From positions 33,826-97,825 of the forward strand of contig NZ_JAAKDU010000007.1 of assembly GCF_011038795.1 (NCBI RefSeq): DNA of 64,000 bases. The letters run 5' to 3'. The position numbers were made by a program, and so were the translations under genes. The notes below the pieces were generated by a model. The model worked only from the letters and a program-made list of their open reading frames with translations, was not told the DNA's origin and searched no databases. Position 1 is the stretch's first letter. Every line of letters begins with the position of its first letter. Below are positions 61,067-64,000 of this stretch, piece after piece. Source of the stretch: Streptococcus tangpeifui. GTDB taxonomy: Bacteria; Bacillota; Bacilli; Lactobacillales; Streptococcaceae.

Positions 61067-61345
61067 ATTAATACTAAGGGAAATGTCAACAGCCCTCTAC
61101 ACGCTGATTATCTCAATAACAAGATGAAGTCAGTCGAACGCCGTCATAAGAGCCTGACACACGCTACACCACACAAATTACGACATACTGGGGCAACTCT
61201 TACTAAACAATCTGGAACATCACTAGAAGCCATTTCCGAGGCTCTGACGCATAGCGATACCCTCACGACCAAAACCTATATCAATACTTCAAATGTCATA
61301 CCAATGGCTGTTGGCGAAATTGCCTATCGCAATCTTAAAAAGTAA
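61067..61345 (+). pseudogene. Truncated tyrosine recombinase (integrase), C-terminal fragment
   Basis: About 92 codons of a phage-type integrase C-terminus. Homologous sequence starts before the first ATG (TKGNVNSPLHADYLNNK in frame from 61073), so the 5' part is lost. The catalytic motifs HKLRHT (His-X-X-Arg), LTHSDT and the tyrosine in TKTYIN remain. The 3' end is about 110 bp from the rpsI stop codon. It is the relic of an integrative element inserted at rpsI, a known streptococcal integration site. Confidence 0.85.
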
Positions 61346-61346
61346 T

Positions 61347-61376
61347 GGTGTGACTTTGGTGTGAAAAGTGGTGTGA
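61347..61376 (+). repeat. Three direct GGTGTGA repeats, putative integrase arm sites
   Basis: GGTGTGA occurs at 61347-61353, 61358-61364 and 61370-61376, an 11-12 bp period close to one DNA turn. GTGTGA recurs at 61411. They lie just after the integrase fragment, where arm-type binding sites are expected. The attachment core is probably the 3' end of rpsI near 61456. Confidence 0.6.
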
Positions 61377-61455
61377 ATTTTGCTAAAAAATTACCAAAAA
61401 ACACCCCACAGTGTGAACCATGAAGTGTTGTAAATACTGTAATATAAAGCCGTTC

Positions 61456-61848
61456 TTAACGTTTTGAGAACTGACTAGCTTTACGTGCTTTCTTAAGACC
61501 TGGTTTTTTACGTTCAACCATACGGGCATCACGAGTAAGAAGTCCAGCACGTTTCAATGAATCGCGGAAATCTGGATCTACTTGCAGCAATGCACGTGCA
61601 ATACCATGACGGATTGCACCTGATTGACCTGCATAACCACCACCAACAACATTAACAAAAACATCGTATGAACCAACAGTTGATGTAACTGCAAATGGTT
61701 GGTTAATAACGAGACGAAGATCAGCGTGTGGAATGTATTCTTCTACATCTTTGTCATTAACAGTAATTTTACCAGTACCTGGAACCAAACGAACGCGTGC
61801 AACAGCGTTTTTACGACGACCAGTACCTGCATATTGTGCTTGTGCCAT
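61456..61848 (-). CDS. rpsI: 30S ribosomal protein S9
   Basis: 130 residues ending [12 protein letters not shown]; the C-terminal Lys-Arg tail contacts the P-site tRNA. Intact despite lying next to the integrase relic. It follows rplM by 19 bp. Confidence 0.97.
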   Translation of the reverse strand: MAQAQYAGTGRRKNAVARVRLVPGTGKITVNDKDVEEYIPHADLRLVINQPFAVTSTVGSYDVFVNVVGGGYAGQSGAIRHGIARALLQVDPDFRDSLKRAGLLTRDARMVERKKPGLKKARKASQFSKR

Positions 61849-61867
61849 TAATTATGCTCCTTTCCTC

Positions 61868-62314
61868 TTAGATAAGACCTGAAATGTCAAGAACTTCTGG
61901 TTGTTGTGCAGCATGAGTATGTTCGCTACCTGTGAAAACTTTTAACTTCATACCTTGTGCACGTCCAAGAGTATTATGCGGAAGCATACCTTTAACTGAT
62001 TTTTCAATCAAGCGAACGGCATTCTTAGAACGCAACTCACCAGCAGAGATTTGCTTTAACCCACCTGGATACATCGAATGAGTATAATAAATTTTATCAG
62101 TTGCTTTTTTACCAGTCAATTTAACTTTTTCAGCATTGATAACAATGACAAAATCACCTGTATCTGTATGTGGGGTAAAGGTTGGTTTGTTCTTACCACG
62201 AAGTACGCTAGCAACTACTGCAGAAAGACGCCCAAGTGGGACATCAGTAGCATCAACAACGTACCATTTACGTTCAACTTCACCTGGCTTAGCCATGTAT
62301 GTCGTTTTATTCAT
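61868..62314 (-). CDS. rplM: 50S ribosomal protein L13
   Basis: 148 residues from the ATG at 62314 ([29 protein letters not shown]). The longer frame to 62410 runs through the L13 leader and is not translated. It is an early assembly protein of the large subunit. rplM-rpsI is a conserved operon. Confidence 0.96.
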   Translation of the reverse strand: MNKTTYMAKPGEVERKWYVVDATDVPLGRLSAVVASVLRGKNKPTFTPHTDTGDFVIVINAEKVKLTGKKATDKIYYTHSMYPGGLKQISAGELRSKNAVRLIEKSVKGMLPHNTLGRAQGMKLKVFTGSEHTHAAQQPEVLDISGLI

Positions 62315-62337
62315 GATTTCTCCTATAGATCGTTTTT

Positions 62338-62408
62338 GTTTACAAAGTGGATGTTCCGGTCCACTGATTATTTCTAAAGCTTTCCGGGGCTTCTGAAATG
62401 GGGTAAAC
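62338..62408 (-). ncRNA. L13 leader
   Basis: On the minus strand GTTTAC and GTAAAC close a stem around a domain with GTGGA-ccggaaca-TCCAC and CCCGGAAAGCTTTAG. This fits the L13 leader found before rplM in Firmicutes, by which L13 limits its own synthesis. It ends about 24 nt before the rplM start. Confidence 0.75.
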
Positions 62409-62421
62409 AATACCAGCTACT

Positions 62422-62450
62422 ATCTTATCAATTCCAAACAGCTAAGTCAA
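62422..62450 (-). promoter_or_regulatory. rplM-rpsI promoter
   Basis: On the minus strand TTGACT, a 17-bp spacer and TAAGAT with an upstream TG, directly before the L13 leader. Confidence 0.8.
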
Positions 62451-62528
62451 GTAGTTTTCCTTTACTTTCTACTAAATTTTTTCTAAGTTATCCTGGTCTA
62501 TCGGTAGGCAAGGTGATGAATATTTCTT

Positions 62529-63155
62529 TTAATCATCATTGTCAAAATCTTCAAATTCAACTTTAATATCTTTTATAAAAGCCCTTTTGCCTTTAAATGA
62601 ATGACCTCTCATTAGCAATAAAATCTTTGCATAATCCTCGGGACACAATTTATGTTTAAGCTCTGCTAATTTGTCTTTCAAAGCGCAGTAATCAGCAGGG
62701 TCCATCTGCTGAGAAGGAATCATATGGCCCAATTCAGAAATTTCTTCATAAATCATTTTATCAAAAGCCCGCTTCTGACTCTCTTGCTTACGAATATTAT
62801 CCAAAACATAACTTCTAAACTTGGTTTTAAAATAAGCCCTCAGCTTTTCTTCATCATTTGCAAGTGCTGGGAACCTTTCTAGTAATTGATAAAGGATAAT
62901 CCGCGCTTCTTGCCTCCAATCATCATAAGTCCACAATTTAATATAATAATCCCTTGCCAACTTATTAACAGTTTTTTCAACTTGCCCAAACGCACTAACA
63001 AACGAAGAATCATCCATATCCAATACCTCTTTCAAACAGAATAATAAACCAGCTGCAACAATCTCTTTTACTGCCACTATGTCAAATTTTTCTTCCTCTT
63101 CAGGTGGCAGACCAGAAAGTTTGTCAAAAATTTCTTTCAATTTTTCTTTATCCAT
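62529..63155 (-). CDS. comX: Competence sigma factor ComX (SigX)
   Basis: A 208-residue protein. From residue 47 it aligns with S. mutans ComX: ARDYYIKLWTYDDWRQEARI, then AYFKTKFRSYVLDNIRKQES and GHSFKGKRAFIKDIK. It is the alternative sigma factor that directs polymerase to com-boxes such as the one at 4223-4230. The first 46 residues, acidic then hydrophobic, have no match in known ComX proteins of about 160 residues. Met47 (ATG at 63017) has its own GAGG eight bases upstream and would give a 162-residue product. The start at 63155 has GGAG upstream and a ComR-type promoter. Both forms may be made. Confidence 0.9.
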   Translation of the reverse strand: MDKEKLKEIFDKLSGLPPEEEEKFDIVAVKEIVAAGLLFCLKEVLDMDDSSFVSAFGQVEKTVNKLARDYYIKLWTYDDWRQEARIILYQLLERFPALANDEEKLRAYFKTKFRSYVLDNIRKQESQKRAFDKMIYEEISELGHMIPSQQMDPADYCALKDKLAELKHKLCPEDYAKILLLMRGHSFKGKRAFIKDIKVEFEDFDNDD

Positions 63156-63184
63156 ACAAAATCTCCTTCAATTTCTTTTGCATC

Positions 63185-63190
63185 ATTATA
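63185..63190 (-). promoter_or_regulatory. -10 element of the comX promoter
   Basis: TATAAT on the minus strand, 20 bp after the ComR-type palindrome and a T-rich stretch, with no -35. This spacing is that of ComR-activated promoters. The 5' leader is about 23 nt. Confidence 0.8.
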
Positions 63191-63210
63191 ATAAGAAATT
63201 CAAAAATACA

Positions 63211-63232
63211 ATAGCGACATCAATGTCACTAT
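63211..63232. promoter_or_regulatory. ComR box ahead of comX
   Basis: A 22-bp inverted repeat with core GACATCAATGTC (GACA-N4-TGTC) and flanks ATAGC and ACTAT that pair at four of five positions. It matches the ECom box bound by ComR with the XIP peptide upstream of comX and comS in mutans, pyogenic, bovis and salivarius streptococci. Confidence 0.88.
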
Positions 63233-63309
63233 GAAAGAAATTGGATAACAAATAGAATGTACAGACTCCATTAAATAAGGCACACTCCCACAGCAACCTT
63301 ATATCTACT

Positions 63310-63317
63310 TATTCGTA
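63310..63317 (-). promoter_or_regulatory. Perfect com-box 155 bp upstream of comX
   Basis: TACGAATA preceded by seven T residues on the minus strand, pointing toward comX and lying just after the tRNA cluster terminators. If active, ComX would transcribe its own gene. A 23-codon frame (63271-63200) lies downstream with no good ribosome-binding site. Confidence 0.6.
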
Positions 63318-63344
63318 AAAAAATATAAAAATAAGAAAAAATTT

Positions 63345-63376
63345 AAGAAAAAATAAAAAGAGAGTAAAACTCTCTT
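63345..63376 (-). terminator. Second terminator after the tRNA cluster
   Basis: AAGAGAGT-aaa-ACTCTCTT is followed on the minus strand by TTTATTTTTTC. Confidence 0.8.
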
Positions 63377-63401
63377 AAAGATGAGACAATCTGAGACTAA
63401 G

Positions 63402-63435
63402 TGAAAAAATAAAAAGAATCTCAATTGAGATTCTT
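63402..63435 (-). terminator. First terminator after the tRNA cluster
   Basis: A perfect 22-bp palindrome at 63414-63435 centred on CAATTG, followed on the minus strand by TTTATTTTTT. It ends the rRNA-tRNA transcript. Confidence 0.88.
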
Positions 63436-63444
63436 CTAACAATA

Positions 63445-63528
63445 TACCGGCGGCCGGGGTCGAACCGGCACGTCCGTGAGGACACTGGATTTTGAGTCCA
63501 GCGCGTCTGCCAATTCCGCCACGCCGGC
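63445..63528 (-). tRNA. tRNA-Leu (CAA)
   Basis: 84 nt class II tRNA with a long variable arm. The anticodon stem CTGGA/TCCAG encloses CTCAAAA, anticodon CAA. CCA is not encoded. Last tRNA of the cluster. Confidence 0.95.
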
Positions 63529-63543
63529 TAGTATATATCTAAA

Positions 63544-63615
63544 CTGGGGTAGCTGGATTCGAACCAACGCATGAGGGAGTCAAAGTCCCTTGCCTTACCG
63601 CTTGGCTATACCCCA
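63544..63615 (-). tRNA. tRNA-Gln (TTG)
   Basis: 72 nt. The anticodon loop CTTTGAC gives TTG, and the acceptor stem TGGGGTA/TACCCCA is typical for tRNA-Gln. Confidence 0.95.
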
Positions 63616-63620
63616 AGATA

Positions 63621-63694
63621 GGCGAATGATGGGGATCGAACCCACGCATGCCAGAGCCACAATCTGGTGTGTTAACCACTTCACCACATTCGCC
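63621..63694 (-). tRNA. tRNA-His (GTG)
   Basis: 74 nt. The anticodon loop TTGTGGC gives GTG. The encoded extra G at position -1 faces a C discriminator, as required for HisRS. Confidence 0.95.
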
Positions 63695-63699
63695 ATAAA

Positions 63700-63770
63700 C
63701 ACGGGCAGTAGGAATTGAACCCACACTGAAGGTTTTGGAGACCTTAGTTCTACCTTTAAACTATGCCCGT
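63700..63770 (-). tRNA. tRNA-Trp (CCA)
   Basis: 71 nt. The anticodon loop CTCCAAA gives CCA; acceptor stem ACGGGCA/TGCCCGT with G discriminator. Confidence 0.95.
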
Positions 63771-63777
63771 AAACAAA

Positions 63778-63858
63778 TGGAAGGGGAGGGATTCGAACCC
63801 CCGAACCCGAAGGAGCGGATTTACAGTCCGCCGCGTTTAGCCTCTTCGCTACCCTTCC
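63778..63858 (-). tRNA. tRNA-Tyr (GTA)
   Basis: 81 nt class II tRNA with a variable arm. The anticodon loop CTGTAAA gives GTA; acceptor stem GGAAGGG/CCCTTCC. Confidence 0.95.
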
Positions 63859-63875
63859 TTAATAATATTAAATAA

Positions 63876-63948
63876 TGGCGCGAGACGGAATCGAACCGCC
63901 GACACATGGAGCTTCAATCCATTGCTCTACCAACTGAGCTACCGAGCC
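63876..63948 (-). tRNA. tRNA-Phe (GAA)
   Basis: 73 nt. The anticodon loop TTGAAGC gives GAA. The acceptor stem GGCTCGG/TCGCGCC has one T-C mismatch that also occurs in other streptococcal tRNA-Phe sequences as far as I recall. Confidence 0.93.
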
Positions 63949-63966
63949 TTTCCTACCTATAAGGTA

Positions 63967-64000
63967 TTGCGGGAGCAGGATTTGAACCTACGACCTTCGG
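63967..64000 (-). tRNA. Initiator tRNA-Met, 3' half, cut by the window edge
   Basis: Only the 3' part is present: the end of the anticodon stem, GTAGGTTCAAATCCTGC as T arm, and the acceptor CTCCCGCAA. This matches streptococcal initiator tRNA-Met, which precedes tRNA-Phe in such clusters. The anticodon is outside the window. Confidence 0.75.

Noticed and set aside
63200..63271. A 23-codon frame between the second com-box and comX, considered as a comS-like pheromone gene
   Set aside because: It has no good ribosome-binding site and no WW or similar pheromone C-terminus, and comS normally lies beside comR, which is not here.

Overview
The window comes from a Streptococcus chromosome, probably close to the mutans group. 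The evidence is gene content and order: a seven-gene comG pilus operon followed by a ComG-linked methyltransferase; rpoB-rpoC next to pbp1b and tyrS; a zinc-responsive adcRCB operon; a full S10-spc-alpha ribosomal operon; a ruvB / LMW phosphatase / MORN / acyltransferase block; rpsI-rplM; and a comX-type competence sigma factor beside the tRNA cluster that trails an rRNA operon. The species assignment is inference, because no 16S sequence is present. Nearly all genes lie on the minus strand. The plus-strand exceptions are a P-type ATPase, an MFS exporter, tyrS and an integrase remnant.

Layout. 1-4.2 kb: comG (comY) operon with a com-box promoter. 4.3-4.7 kb: a DUF1033 gene. 4.7-19.6 kb: accessory block with a P-type ATPase broken by an amber codon, a TetR/ABC-2 exporter unit, a PadR/MFS exporter pair and an oligopeptide transporter operon (oppABCDF) whose binding protein lacks a lipobox. 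In S. mutans the DUF1033 gene directly follows rpoC, so this block separates loci that are normally adjacent. 19.7-27.3 kb: rpoBC with a structured leader. 27.7-32.1 kb: a small unknown gene, pbp1b and tyrS. 32.1-34.1 kb: adcRCB. 34.5-49.6 kb: one run of ribosomal protein genes with secY, adk, infA and rpoA, starting at a structured S10 leader and interrupted by unusual intergenic repeats. 49.7-53.5 kb: an acetoin reductase-type SDR with a cre-like site, a MATE exporter and thrC. 53.9-57.2 kb: three paralogous single-pass membrane proteins of unknown function, each with its own promoter carrying the same -35 box. 57.3-61.0 kb: acyltransferase, MORN protein, phosphatase and ruvB. 61.1-61.4 kb: a truncated tyrosine recombinase with putative arm sites next to rpsI. 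61.5-62.4 kb: rpsI and rplM with an L13 leader. 62.5-63.3 kb: comX under a ComR-box promoter. 63.4-64 kb: seven tRNA genes, the last one cut by the window edge.

How the genes work together. The two ends of the window hold the two layers of a competence circuit. ComX at 62.5 kb is controlled by a ComR-type palindrome, and the comG operon at 1-4.2 kb carries the box that ComX recognises. A second perfect com-box upstream of comX suggests possible autoactivation. The observations most worth following are this circuit (including a 46-residue N-terminal extension on ComX), the three-paralog membrane family, the hairpin repeats inside the spc operon, the structured 340-bp insertion between rplB and rpsS, and the attenuator-like rpoBC leader.
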